In this document: positions 8,375 through 16,639 of the stretch, in pieces
How the letters are laid out: every line of letters begins with the position of its first letter
How positions within the stretch are numbered: position 1 is the first letter of the stretch
Origin: Aridibaculum aurantiacum
GTDB taxonomy: Bacteria > Bacteroidota > Bacteroidia > Chitinophagales > Chitinophagaceae
Assembly (NCBI RefSeq): GCF_017355875.1
Contig: NZ_JAFEWC010000001.1
Coordinates: 1,922,001-1,986,000, forward strand
Reading direction: 5' to 3'
Length of the DNA stretch: 64,000 nt
Notes under the pieces: generated by a model
Databases searched by the model: none
The model's input: only the letters and a program-made list of their open reading frames with translations
What the model was told of the DNA's origin: nothing
Program-made: the position numbers and the translations under genes

Positions 8375-9121
8375 ATGATAGCTATCACTCAAAATTTTAT
8401 TACCAACCGCAACCGGCCTTTTAAGAATCTTACCCAGTTAAAAGGGATCGTTATTCATTACACAGCCAACTACGGCAAAGGAGCAAATGCAGATGCACAC
8501 CGCAAATACATTGGCAGGGATCTTACTTCTAAGAATGGCTCACCTTTAAAAGTTTCCGCTCATTATTTTGTTGATGATAGTAAAATCATTCATTGTGTAC
8601 CCGACAAAGAAGTAGCCTACCACTGCGGTTCAGGACCAGGATTACCTTATACTGAATTGGCTAACGAAATAAGACAAGGTAAGTCTGCCAATGATTTTTT
8701 AATAGGAATAGAAATGTGTGTGAATGTAGACTGTAATTGGTCGAAGACATACCAGAACACCGTAGACCTTACAGCACACTTGTTGCTGAAGTATAACCTA
8801 ACGGTTGAGAAGGTGTTTAGGCATTTTGATATAACCCACAAGGTGTGCCCTAAGATGATGGTGGAGGACCCTGCGCTATGGATACAATTTAAGAATGATG
8901 TTTATGCAAAGACTACGGGAATGAGCGCTATCACAGTTCATAGTGGTAAAGTGATAGCCAAGGCTTTAAATGTTAGAAAAACGCCTGTTGTTGAACAAAA
9001 TAACCTGGTTAAAACAATTCCACATAATCATGTAGTGACTATATACGAAAGTAAAAATGGTTGGTTGAGAATTGGCCCCAACCAATGGGTAAAAGAAGAT
9101 TATGTTTCTATAACTAATTAA
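8375..9121 (+). CDS. N-acetylmuramoyl-L-alanine amidase with C-terminal SH3 domain
   Basis: A 248-residue peptidoglycan hydrolase that cuts the MurNAc-L-Ala bond. Residues 20-165 form an Amidase_2 (T7 lysozyme/PGRP-like) domain: zinc-ligand region IVIHYTA (His28), SAHYFVDD, AYHCG, IGIEMC and the closing RHFDITHKVCP. Residues about 185-245 look like a bacterial SH3 domain (KALNVRKTP, VVTIYES, WLRIG), a cell-wall binder. No signal peptide is visible, so it may act in recycling, in lysis, or be exported another way. It stands alone between a decayed gene and a terminator. Confidence 0.88.
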   Translation: MIAITQNFITNRNRPFKNLTQLKGIVIHYTANYGKGANADAHRKYIGRDLTSKNGSPLKVSAHYFVDDSKIIHCVPDKEVAYHCGSGPGLPYTELANEIRQGKSANDFLIGIEMCVNVDCNWSKTYQNTVDLTAHLLLKYNLTVEKVFRHFDITHKVCPKMMVEDPALWIQFKNDVYAKTTGMSAITVHSGKVIAKALNVRKTPVVEQNNLVKTIPHNHVVTIYESKNGWLRIGPNQWVKEDYVSITN

Positions 9122-9151
9122 ACTGTCCGTCCGAATTCTCCCATAAAAAAA

Positions 9152-9177
9152 AGAGGCTGCCTTTTTAGGCAGCCTCT
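9152..9177. terminator. Bidirectional intrinsic terminator
   Basis: AGAGGCTGCC pairs with GGCAGCCTCT around a T-rich loop, with an A-run on the left and a weaker T-rich stretch on the right. It separates the convergent amidase and outer-membrane protein genes. Confidence 0.8.
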
Positions 9178-9198
9178 ACTTTATATAAGACAATGATC

Positions 9199-11856
9199 TT
9201 ATTGCATCATCATATCACCACCACCCTGATCTGCACGTGTATTCTTTCTTCTTAGCAGGTTCACATCAAACTTACCAAAGCGGTAGCTGAAGTTTAAACG
9301 CGCTACTTGCGGGTCCCTTCTTTGCTCAGTGGTCTGAACAAGAATAGGAGACACAGAATACGTACTATAGATCTGAGTTCTGAAGATATCGTTCATGCTC
9401 AAAGTAAGCGATGCACTGTTTCCGCCTTTCCAAGTCCAGTCTTTGCGAATAGCAATATCAAAGCTGTAGCGAGGGTTGATATAACCTTGTGCTGTACCAA
9501 TATTTGGTGAGCCAAACATACCGCCACCACGACCGCCACCACGTCCACCTTCTTGTGGTAAAACAGTTCTTGCATAGTAATCACCTGAGAACTGGATCGA
9601 GTAGTTCTTAGGAAGTTTAAAGTTGTTGTTCAATTTCACAAACCAGCTGGTTCTTTGGTTGGTGAGGTTTCCTTGCTGCGCGTCAGAAAGATTGATCTTG
9701 CTGTTAAACAAGTTGAAGTTGATGGTGTTATCCCACCACGTGGTCACAGGTACGCGATTAGTCAATTCAATACCATAAGTAAAGCCGGTATTAGCATTTA
9801 CGAAAGTATTGTAAGGAAGGCTGTCGCTTGTGCTGTAATAGCCTGCAGTATCAGGATTTACACCTACATACTGGAAACGCGTGATCAGGTTCGTATTGTG
9901 TTTGAAGAATGCGTTTGCCAGGAAGTTAGCTCCACGCTTGTACGAGTTGTTATACGATAGTTCCAATGAATTGGTGAATTCAGGTTTCAATCCTGCATTA
10001 CCAACAGATATATTCTGCGGGTCAGAGAAGTTTATGAAAGGCATCAACTGGAAGAAGTTAGGGCGGTTGATCCTTCTTGAATAGTTTGCCTGTAGGTCTT
10101 CCTTATCAGATAACCTGTAAGTGATGAATGCACTTGGGAAAAGCGATACCGGGAACTTTACTTTGAAGTTCAGGTTGCTGTCAAGCCCAGAAACAGACTT
10201 CAGCTTTAACGTTCCATCATAATCAGAACTTTCTACACGTAAGCCTAGTTGATAGCTCCACTTGTTTACTTTAAAGCTATAGTTGCCGTATGCAGCATAC
10301 ACTTTATCTGTAAACTTATACCTGTTGGTGATATTTGGAGATATCTCGTATTTACCTGTATTGAAGTTGAAGAATGATTGGTTAAGATCGTTTTCGAAAT
10401 CCCTGATAGCTACGCGGCCACCAAACTCCATTTTCTTGTTGTCACCAATTGGGTTTACATAGTCAGTCTGGAAAACGTAGTTGTTGGTTTTACCACCACC
10501 AATCGATTGTTGCAAAACCTGTCTTGTAGTTTCATTAGCTCTGAAGGTTCTTGTATCGATCAGGCTTGTATTGCTGTTGTTGTTGCTATTGTAGTTCGCG
10601 TCGGCGGTCCACTCATGTCCAGGTTTTGCAAACAGGTGTTTAAAGCTTATTTGCGAACCATAGTTTCTCATGTTGAAGTTGCTCACTAGATCTACCTGGT
10701 TGTACGATTTGAATATTGAATTTACAATAGAGTCAATTCTTTGGTCGCTGGTATTGTCAAATGATCCACGGTTGTAGTTACCAGAGAAAGATAAAGTGTT
10801 CCTGTTATCAATGAAGTAATCAAAACCTCCCCTGATAAAGCCAAAAGCTCCTTTATTTATTCCCTGCCCGTCCTGAAGAATTCGCACAGGATTATTAAGG
10901 TTTGTTCTGTCGTTATCTGTCCACGAAAGTGACTTACGTTGGTTTAGCATACCATTCAGGAAGAAGTTTACCTTGTTTTGACGCAGGTTCAGGTCTGCAC
11001 CCAGGTTCACCATTCCGCGGCTGTCAATACCAGTTCTTACTCCACCGTTGTAGCCAACCTTCCTGTTCTTTTTAAGAACGATATTAAGGATACCGGCGTT
11101 ACCACCAGATGCATCAAACTTTGCAGAAGGATTTGTGATCAATTCTACTTTATCTATAATGTCAGCCGGAATTTGATCAAGTGTAAGTGTGGTAGGACGA
11201 CCATCAACAAAAAGCTGAGGTGCTGCATTTCTTAGTGTTACGTTACCATCTATATCTACACTGATGGATGGAATGTTTCTCATCACTTCGGTAGCAGTCT
11301 GGCCTACACTTGTCAGGTTCTTATCTACATTAAAAACTTTCCTGTCTACACCCATTTCAAATAAACGTGAAGTAGATGTAACGGTTACATTACCAAGATT
11401 TGCAGCGTCTTCTTCCAGTTTAATGTTACCAAGGTCTTTATCTACCATGCTCATCATGGCTTCCATACCACCACCGCCTTGTCCACCCTGACCAGGAGGA
11501 CGCAGGCCAAACGATACTTTTTGTTCTGATGCTTTAAAACCTATGGCGGAAACCTTCAGGGTAAAGTTTCCCATTACAGGCAGGTTATCCATGCTAAAAT
11601 CACCGTTAGAAGCAGTTACCATAGCACGAATAGTGGCAGGTACCATTTTGCGTGTTGCAGAGTCAAAGCGGTTTCCCATCAACTGGATGGAGGCTCCATC
11701 TATGCCTTTGTTGGTTTTGCTGTTTACGATCTTGCCATACAAATGGCCAACGTTCATGTTTTGACCCATTCCCATTCCACGGCCTCCAGGCATTTGAGCC
11801 AACGATGCTGTAGCAATAAGTAGGAGAATAGGTAACATTATATTTTTCATGTACAT
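9199..11856 (-). CDS. TonB-dependent-receptor-like outer-membrane beta-barrel protein
   Basis: An 885-residue outer-membrane protein. Order: signal peptide ending LLLIATASLAQ, a carboxypeptidase-regulatory-like fold (about residues 35-120, LYGKIVNSKTNKGIDGASI), a plug-like domain (about 165-265, with GQTATEVMRNIPSISVDIDGNV and LFVDGRP), then a long barrel of alternating aromatic strands. Gly-rich linkers such as GGQGGGGMEAMM and GGRGGGRGGGMFG interrupt it. This matches the outer membrane beta-barrel family common in Bacteroidota, whose substrates are mostly unknown. No TonB box or SusD partner is seen nearby. A second ATG at 11850 begins exactly at MKNIMLP and may be the true start. Confidence 0.88.
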   Translation of the reverse strand: MYMKNIMLPILLLIATASLAQMPGGRGMGMGQNMNVGHLYGKIVNSKTNKGIDGASIQLMGNRFDSATRKMVPATIRAMVTASNGDFSMDNLPVMGNFTLKVSAIGFKASEQKVSFGLRPPGQGGQGGGGMEAMMSMVDKDLGNIKLEEDAANLGNVTVTSTSRLFEMGVDRKVFNVDKNLTSVGQTATEVMRNIPSISVDIDGNVTLRNAAPQLFVDGRPTTLTLDQIPADIIDKVELITNPSAKFDASGGNAGILNIVLKKNRKVGYNGGVRTGIDSRGMVNLGADLNLRQNKVNFFLNGMLNQRKSLSWTDNDRTNLNNPVRILQDGQGINKGAFGFIRGGFDYFIDNRNTLSFSGNYNRGSFDNTSDQRIDSIVNSIFKSYNQVDLVSNFNMRNYGSQISFKHLFAKPGHEWTADANYNSNNNSNTSLIDTRTFRANETTRQVLQQSIGGGKTNNYVFQTDYVNPIGDNKKMEFGGRVAIRDFENDLNQSFFNFNTGKYEISPNITNRYKFTDKVYAAYGNYSFKVNKWSYQLGLRVESSDYDGTLKLKSVSGLDSNLNFKVKFPVSLFPSAFITYRLSDKEDLQANYSRRINRPNFFQLMPFINFSDPQNISVGNAGLKPEFTNSLELSYNNSYKRGANFLANAFFKHNTNLITRFQYVGVNPDTAGYYSTSDSLPYNTFVNANTGFTYGIELTNRVPVTTWWDNTINFNLFNSKINLSDAQQGNLTNQRTSWFVKLNNNFKLPKNYSIQFSGDYYARTVLPQEGGRGGGRGGGMFGSPNIGTAQGYINPRYSFDIAIRKDWTWKGGNSASLTLSMNDIFRTQIYSTYSVSPILVQTTEQRRDPQVARLNFSYRFGKFDVNLLRRKNTRADQGGGDMMMQ

Positions 11857-11966
11857 AATTGATTTCGGTGCAAAAATCTGGTGTGATTCTACATCAGAAG
11901 TGATAAATAAGGATAAGCGGCAACTCGCAGCGGTAACTGGATAGGCAGGTAACGAGGAGGTGAAAA

Positions 11967-12572
11967 CTATTGAGACAAGGTGGTTATCAGGATTTGAAGA
12001 AGACCAATTATGAAACCTACAAAGGCGCCAATGATCTCGATGAACCTAAATTCTTTGCTCATTATCTGGTTAAGAATACTTTCTAACTTATCAGAAGAGA
12101 AGCTGCTAACTTTTTCAACTACAATTTTTTCAAGGTCAAGATCAGATTGTAACTGGCCCATATATTGGTTCATGATGACAGGGAACATTTCTTCCAGTTC
12201 AGTCATAAAAACAGCTTTCATCATATCCAATGTTTTTTCGCCTACCAACATGGCGATCATTGGCATCTGGTCTTTCAGCTTTTCTTTTAAGAAATGATCT
12301 AGGTGCGCTTCCACTACCGGCATCACCTTTTTAAGGTTCTCCGGGTTGGTTACTTTTTTTTCAATGTCAGAAAAGGAGAGGAGTTCATTGCTAACAAGTT
12401 TGCCTAATTTTTCTGCAAACTGTCGTTGTCTCTTTGGAAATATCCCCTGGAAAGTGATCCCTAAGATTTTCTTAGGTACTCTTGGGTGAAACAGCATTTT
12501 GATCGCTATCCAGTTAGTGAACCAACCTATAAATGCAGAAATAACAGGAATAATAAGAAGCCACCAATTCAT
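11967..12572 (-). CDS. DUF445 family membrane protein
   Basis: A 201-residue protein with a hydrophobic N-terminal helix, the hallmark FTNWIAIKMLFHP segment and GIFPKRQRQFAEKLGKLVSNELL, and a C-terminal membrane helix (FVGFIIGLLQILIT). These features place it in DUF445 (YheB-like), a widespread family of unknown function. Bacteroidota members are short like this one. It lies downstream of the tRNA-His terminator on the same strand, so it likely has its own promoter in the 60-base gap or is read through from upstream. Confidence 0.8.
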   Translation of the reverse strand: MNWWLLIIPVISAFIGWFTNWIAIKMLFHPRVPKKILGITFQGIFPKRQRQFAEKLGKLVSNELLSFSDIEKKVTNPENLKKVMPVVEAHLDHFLKEKLKDQMPMIAMLVGEKTLDMMKAVFMTELEEMFPVIMNQYMGQLQSDLDLEKIVVEKVSSFSSDKLESILNQIMSKEFRFIEIIGAFVGFIIGLLQILITTLSQ

Positions 12573-12591
12573 CTTTTCATTTTAAAGCAAT

Positions 12592-12619
12592 AAAAAACCT
12601 TGTTACATAAGCAACAAGG
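12592..12619 (-). terminator. Intrinsic terminator downstream of tRNA-His
   Basis: On the reverse strand CCTTGTT pairs with AACAAGG around an eight-base loop and is followed by a run of six T. It lies 15 bases past the tRNA 3' end. Confidence 0.75.
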
Positions 12620-12633
12620 CATTTATCTTTTTG

Positions 12634-12708
12634 GGAGACCGATGGGTTTCGAACCCACGACCTTCAGTGCCACAAACTGACGCTCTAACCAACTGAGCTA
12701 CGACCTCC
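12634..12708 (-). tRNA. tRNA-His (GTG anticodon)
   Basis: The reverse strand folds as a cloverleaf: acceptor GGAGGTCG paired with CGGTCTCC, D-arm GCTC/GAGC with AGTTGGTTA, anticodon stem TCAGT/ACTGA around loop TTGTGGC (anticodon GTG), and T-arm GTGGG/CCCAT with TTCGAAA. The eight-pair acceptor includes the extra 5' G(-1) opposite C73 that marks tRNA-His. The CCA tail is not encoded. Confidence 0.95.
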
Positions 12709-12759
12709 ATTTTCAAATCCGGTCGCAAAAATAGGGGAAAAACTATTTGAAAAACAAAA

Positions 12760-13359
12760 TTATCTTACCTCTTTCAATTTGAAATTTATCCCATCATCCG
12801 CTGTAACCAACAAAGGATTATTTTCTTCTGTAAGAACACCAAAGCTTCTTTTGTTTCCTTCTTCGGCAGTTACATTATATAGAGTAAGTATTTTCGGCTT
12901 TCCTTTGTAGTTGATCTTAATGGTGCCATTGTTTACACGGGTGAATTGTTGTGAGCCGTTTCCAAAGTCCATTGCAGTTGCTCCTACAGTTGCAATGTCG
13001 CGCCAGTTTTTCTTACTTAGCCAAAGTGTACTCTTGCCTTTACCCGCTGTTGAGAATATGTTATTGTATGCAGTGTTGTCTTTAACGGCAGCTGCTTCTA
13101 TCATTACAGCAGAGCGGTTATTTTTTTGAGGAACATCATAAGTGAAATTGATACTGTTCCCAAAGCTCTTTACATGAACCAGGAGATCGTACGTTTCACC
13201 GTTATCTTGTACCTGGTAAACGAGAATATCGCCAGGTTTTATGGCAAAGGTTGATTCTTTACTCTTCCAGAAGCGGCTCTTGGTAGGCCTTGGGTTGTCT
13301 TGTGCAAACGTTGCTGATAATAAGGATACGCAGATAAAAGCTAATAGGATATGTTTCAT
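12760..13359 (-). CDS. Exported protein of unknown function
   Basis: A 199-residue protein starting MKHILLAFICVSLLSATFAQ, a clear signal peptide. The mature part is rich in beta-forming and polar residues (KPGDILVYQVQDNGETYDLLVHV, WLSKKNWRDIATVGATAMDFG, KILTLYNVTAEEG) with no cysteine pair or catalytic motif that I recognise. The frame opens at 13398, but the ATG at 13357-13359 places the signal peptide at the N-terminus. It is upstream of tRNA-His on the same strand and divergent from the Prc protease gene. Function not known. Confidence 0.7.
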   Translation of the reverse strand: MKHILLAFICVSLLSATFAQDNPRPTKSRFWKSKESTFAIKPGDILVYQVQDNGETYDLLVHVKSFGNSINFTYDVPQKNNRSAVMIEAAAVKDNTAYNNIFSTAGKGKSTLWLSKKNWRDIATVGATAMDFGNGSQQFTRVNNGTIKINYKGKPKILTLYNVTAEEGNKRSFGVLTEENNPLLVTADDGINFKLKEVR

Positions 13360-13497
13360 AATTCTTAACGCCGTGCAGATGATTATGTTACGGCACAATA
13401 ATTACGACTAAAAATTAATACCATCCATCCAAAAAACCTTTGTTAAGATACACCATGACCAACTTTACTCGTTCTTAATACTTTATTTTTGAGTCTA

Positions 13498-15642
13498 ATG
13501 AATAAACTGTTTCAAATTATGCTTAATCGGAAAGTACTGCCTTTGGTACTGGTGATGATTTTCGCTGGTGTGTTCTGGGCCTTCCAGTCGCAGGGCGAAA
13601 ATGGAAAATCCCTTACTACCCAACAAAAGATCCTTACTACTCTTGGTTCTATCATTGAGCAAAATCACTATAGCCCCAAACCTATAAATGATGCTTTTTC
13701 AAAAGAAGTTTTCAAACGTTTCCTGCAATCTTTAGATCCGGATAAAAATATTTTATTGCAATCTGATATTCAGGCGCTGCGGAAGTATGAGACCACTATT
13801 GATGATGAAATTCATGGTGCCACGCTTCAATTTGTTCCCGCAGTTAATGATGTTTATAATAAACGACTGTTAGAGGTTTCTACCCTATACAAAGACATTC
13901 TTAAACAACCTTTCGATTACAGCAAGGATGAAGAAATAGTGCTGGATAATGAAAAGACAGTTTATGGAAAAAATGAAGCTGAGCGCCGCGAAAAATGGAG
14001 AAAGAAACTAAAGTTCATGGCGCTTGAGCGTTATACTGACCTTTTGGATCAACGTGAAAAGAATAAATCCACAAAAGATTATGTAGCTAAATCTGACGCT
14101 GACCTGGAAAAGGAAGCAAGGGATAAAGTGAGTAAAATAATGGACAAAACCTTTGATCGTTTGAAAGCGAAATTCACTGATGAAGAGCGTTTTAATGTTT
14201 ACATCAATGCTATCACCAGTTTCCAGGATCCGCATTCTGATTATTTTCCTCCTGTAGAAAAACGTTCTTTTGATGAGCAGATGAGTGGTCGTTTCTTTGG
14301 TATTGGCGCATCACTTCGTGAAGAGGATGGCAACATCAAAATTGCCACCTTACTTACTGGTAGCCCAGCCTGGAAGAGCGGTGAATTAACAGTAGGTGAT
14401 GTAGTACTGAAAGTAGGACAGGGAAGTGAAGAAGCAGTAGACCTTACTGGTTTCGCTGTTGAAGATGCTGTAAAGATCATCCGCGGAACAAAAGGAACTG
14501 AGGTGCGTCTGACGCTGCGTAAGCAGGATGGCTCTATCAAAGTAGTATCACTTATAAGAGATGAAATCGTTCAGGACGAAGTATATGTTCGCAGTGCTAT
14601 CTTAAATGGTAAGCAGAAAATCGGCTATATCTATCTTCCTGATTTTTATGCGGATTACGAAAAGCCTAATGGTGCACGTTCGGCTTCAGATGTAGCCCGC
14701 GAGATCATAAAGCTGAAATCTGAAAATGTAGAAGGTATCATCATTGACCTGCGTTTCAATGGCGGTGGCTACCTGAACGAGGTTATACAAATGGTTGGAC
14801 TTTTCATTCCTGAAGGTCCTGTAGTGCAGGTGAAAGACAGGGAAGGCAAACCAACTATTTACACAGTAAATGAAAAGAATGTTCTTTATACTGGTCCACT
14901 TACAGTGCTGGTAAATGAGCAAAGTGCTTCTGCCTCTGAAATTTTTGCTGCAGCTATCCAGGATTACGGTCGTGGTATTGTGCTGGGTAGTTCTTCCACT
15001 TATGGTAAAGGAACAGTTCAGCGCGCCATTCCTTTTGGTAAGCCTCTAGACTTTTTCTCTGGCAGAACTGAATTTGGTGCAGTGAAACTTACCCTTCAGA
15101 AATATTACAGGATTGATGGTGGATCTACACAATTGAAAGGTGTTATTCCTGATGTGGTTTTACCTGATGAATACGAATACCTGAAAATCCGCGAAAAGGA
15201 TAACAAGAATGCAATGCCTTGGGACCAGATCAGCAAGGCTAGTTTCAGGAAATGGAACGGAACCGTAAACCTTTCTGAAGTAGCACAGGCTAGCCAGCAA
15301 AGAGTAAAAAGCAATACCAATTTTCAATTGCTTGATAAGAATGCTAAGTGGCTGGCTGAGCAAAACAACAAGATCTACAGCCTAAACCTGGAGAAATATC
15401 GTGCTGAACAGCAAGCTATTCGTTCTACTGTAAAGCAGAATGAGAAGCTGACAAAACTGGAGAATGAATTGCCGTTTGAAGGTTTGAAAGCAGATAATTC
15501 TAAGTATAATAATGTAGATAAGGAAAAAGGTGAGCGCTACAAAACGTGGCTTAAAAACTTAAGAACCGATATCTATATTAATGAAGCTACCGCAGTGGTT
15601 AGCGATATGATTAATGCGAAGAAAAGTGTAGCTAAAAATTAA
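13498..15642 (+). CDS. prc: Carboxy-terminal processing protease (Prc/Tsp type)
   Basis: A 714-residue periplasmic S41 protease that degrades or trims proteins at non-polar C-termini. Order: membrane anchor or signal (VLPLVLVMIFAGVFWAF), the long helical Tsp N-terminal domain (about 40-235, including FLQSLDPDKNILLQSDI), a PDZ domain (about 250-335), the S41 core, and a C-terminal DUF3340-like helical tail. The catalytic set is in place: Ser478 in QSASASE, Asp489 in QDYGR and Lys504 in TYGKGTVQ. The length matches E. coli Tsp-type rather than the shorter CtpA type. The ATG at 13498 is chosen over a TTG nine bases earlier. A strong terminator follows. Confidence 0.93.
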   Translation: MNKLFQIMLNRKVLPLVLVMIFAGVFWAFQSQGENGKSLTTQQKILTTLGSIIEQNHYSPKPINDAFSKEVFKRFLQSLDPDKNILLQSDIQALRKYETTIDDEIHGATLQFVPAVNDVYNKRLLEVSTLYKDILKQPFDYSKDEEIVLDNEKTVYGKNEAERREKWRKKLKFMALERYTDLLDQREKNKSTKDYVAKSDADLEKEARDKVSKIMDKTFDRLKAKFTDEERFNVYINAITSFQDPHSDYFPPVEKRSFDEQMSGRFFGIGASLREEDGNIKIATLLTGSPAWKSGELTVGDVVLKVGQGSEEAVDLTGFAVEDAVKIIRGTKGTEVRLTLRKQDGSIKVVSLIRDEIVQDEVYVRSAILNGKQKIGYIYLPDFYADYEKPNGARSASDVAREIIKLKSENVEGIIIDLRFNGGGYLNEVIQMVGLFIPEGPVVQVKDREGKPTIYTVNEKNVLYTGPLTVLVNEQSASASEIFAAAIQDYGRGIVLGSSSTYGKGTVQRAIPFGKPLDFFSGRTEFGAVKLTLQKYYRIDGGSTQLKGVIPDVVLPDEYEYLKIREKDNKNAMPWDQISKASFRKWNGTVNLSEVAQASQQRVKSNTNFQLLDKNAKWLAEQNNKIYSLNLEKYRAEQQAIRSTVKQNEKLTKLENELPFEGLKADNSKYNNVDKEKGERYKTWLKNLRTDIYINEATAVVSDMINAKKSVAKN

Positions 15643-15664
15643 TTTCTTCTTTTATAAAACATTA

Positions 15665-15690
15665 GGCGCTGAGATCTCAGCGCCTTTTTT
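15665..15690 (+). terminator. Intrinsic terminator after the Prc protease gene
   Basis: A perfect 20-base palindrome (GGCGCTGAGA/TCTCAGCGCC) followed by six T. It separates the protease gene from the polysaccharide locus. Confidence 0.85.
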
Positions 15691-15809
15691 GTAGAACCAA
15701 CTGTTTCAAACCATTTCGCCAATTTTAGATGCATCACAATGTTTGTACATAATTTGGCGTTCTTTCAGTTAAGCAATATCATTGTTGGTTGAAAAGTTTC
15801 CATACCCTT

Positions 15810-16598
15810 ATGTTCATTAGTCTCAAAAGAGCCTTCTGCGGCCGGCCCGTATATACCTATTTTCTTTTTTTCATGATGGTGATCATGTCCGGTATGTATT
15901 CATGTACATCTCCACGAAAACTGAAGTATTTCACTAATCTATCAGACTCTGCTCTTGTGCAACTTCCTGAGCTTAAACGTTCTGAAGCAGTCATCATGCC
16001 TGATGATAAGCTTGAGATCCGGATCTCAGGTGCCAACGAAGTAACCGTAGGCATTATCAATGGTTTTACCGGAACTACAGCTTCAGCGCAAGCCACTTCA
16101 TATTTAGTAGATGCAGATGGGATGGTAGAATTTCCACTAATAGGTAGAGTGAAAGCCTCTGGTTTAACCCGCGACCAGTTTAGGATACACCTGACTGAAA
16201 AAGCTTCACGGTATTTAAAAGATGCGCTTGTGACTGTTAGGTTTGTTGATTTTCGTTTTACAGTTCTTGGCGAAGTAGCCGCTCCTGGAACTTATACCGT
16301 TAACCACGAAAGAGTGACCATACTAGAAGGTATGGGTATGGCCAGGGACATGACCCAGTTTGCCCGCCGTAACAACGTAAGGATCATAAGAGACAGTAGT
16401 GGTGTAAGGCATATAGGTATTATTGATTTCAATGATAAAGGTGTACTTACTTCTCCTTATTATTACCTGCAGCGCAACGATGTGATATATGTAGAACCAG
16501 AAAAGAACAAAGGACAGATAGAACAGGCGACACGTATAGGTTCTATAGTGGCTACGCTGGTAAGTATAATAGCTGTCGGTTTAACAATTTTCAGATAA
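15810..16598 (+). CDS. Polysaccharide export lipoprotein (Wza-like)
   Basis: A protein of about 262 residues that should form the outer-membrane/periplasmic export channel. The N-terminus has a hydrophobic stretch ending SGMYSC, a lipobox with Cys as lipid attachment. It is followed by a polysaccharide-export domain (MPDDKLEIRISG, YLVDADGMVEFPLIGRVKASGLT) and a SLBB-type domain (FTVLGEVAAPGTYTV, DVIYVEP). A C-terminal hydrophobic helix (IVATLVSIIAVGLTIF) is present, typical of Bacteroidota forms. The frame also opens at TTG 15789; ATG 15810 gives a sensible signal peptide. It is the first gene of the locus, 41 bases before the Wzc-like gene. Confidence 0.9.
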   Translation: MFISLKRAFCGRPVYTYFLFFMMVIMSGMYSCTSPRKLKYFTNLSDSALVQLPELKRSEAVIMPDDKLEIRISGANEVTVGIINGFTGTTASAQATSYLVDADGMVEFPLIGRVKASGLTRDQFRIHLTEKASRYLKDALVTVRFVDFRFTVLGEVAAPGTYTVNHERVTILEGMGMARDMTQFARRNNVRIIRDSSGVRHIGIIDFNDKGVLTSPYYYLQRNDVIYVEPEKNKGQIEQATRIGSIVATLVSIIAVGLTIFR

Positions 16599-16639
16599 GT
16601 TTGCTGTTTGAAGCAGCTGCATTTCAATCCATTATTTAA

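Noticed and set aside
13484-13491. TATTTTTG as promoter box for the Prc protease gene
   Set aside because: It ends only seven bases before the start codon, too close for a normal leader, and the region is generally T-rich.
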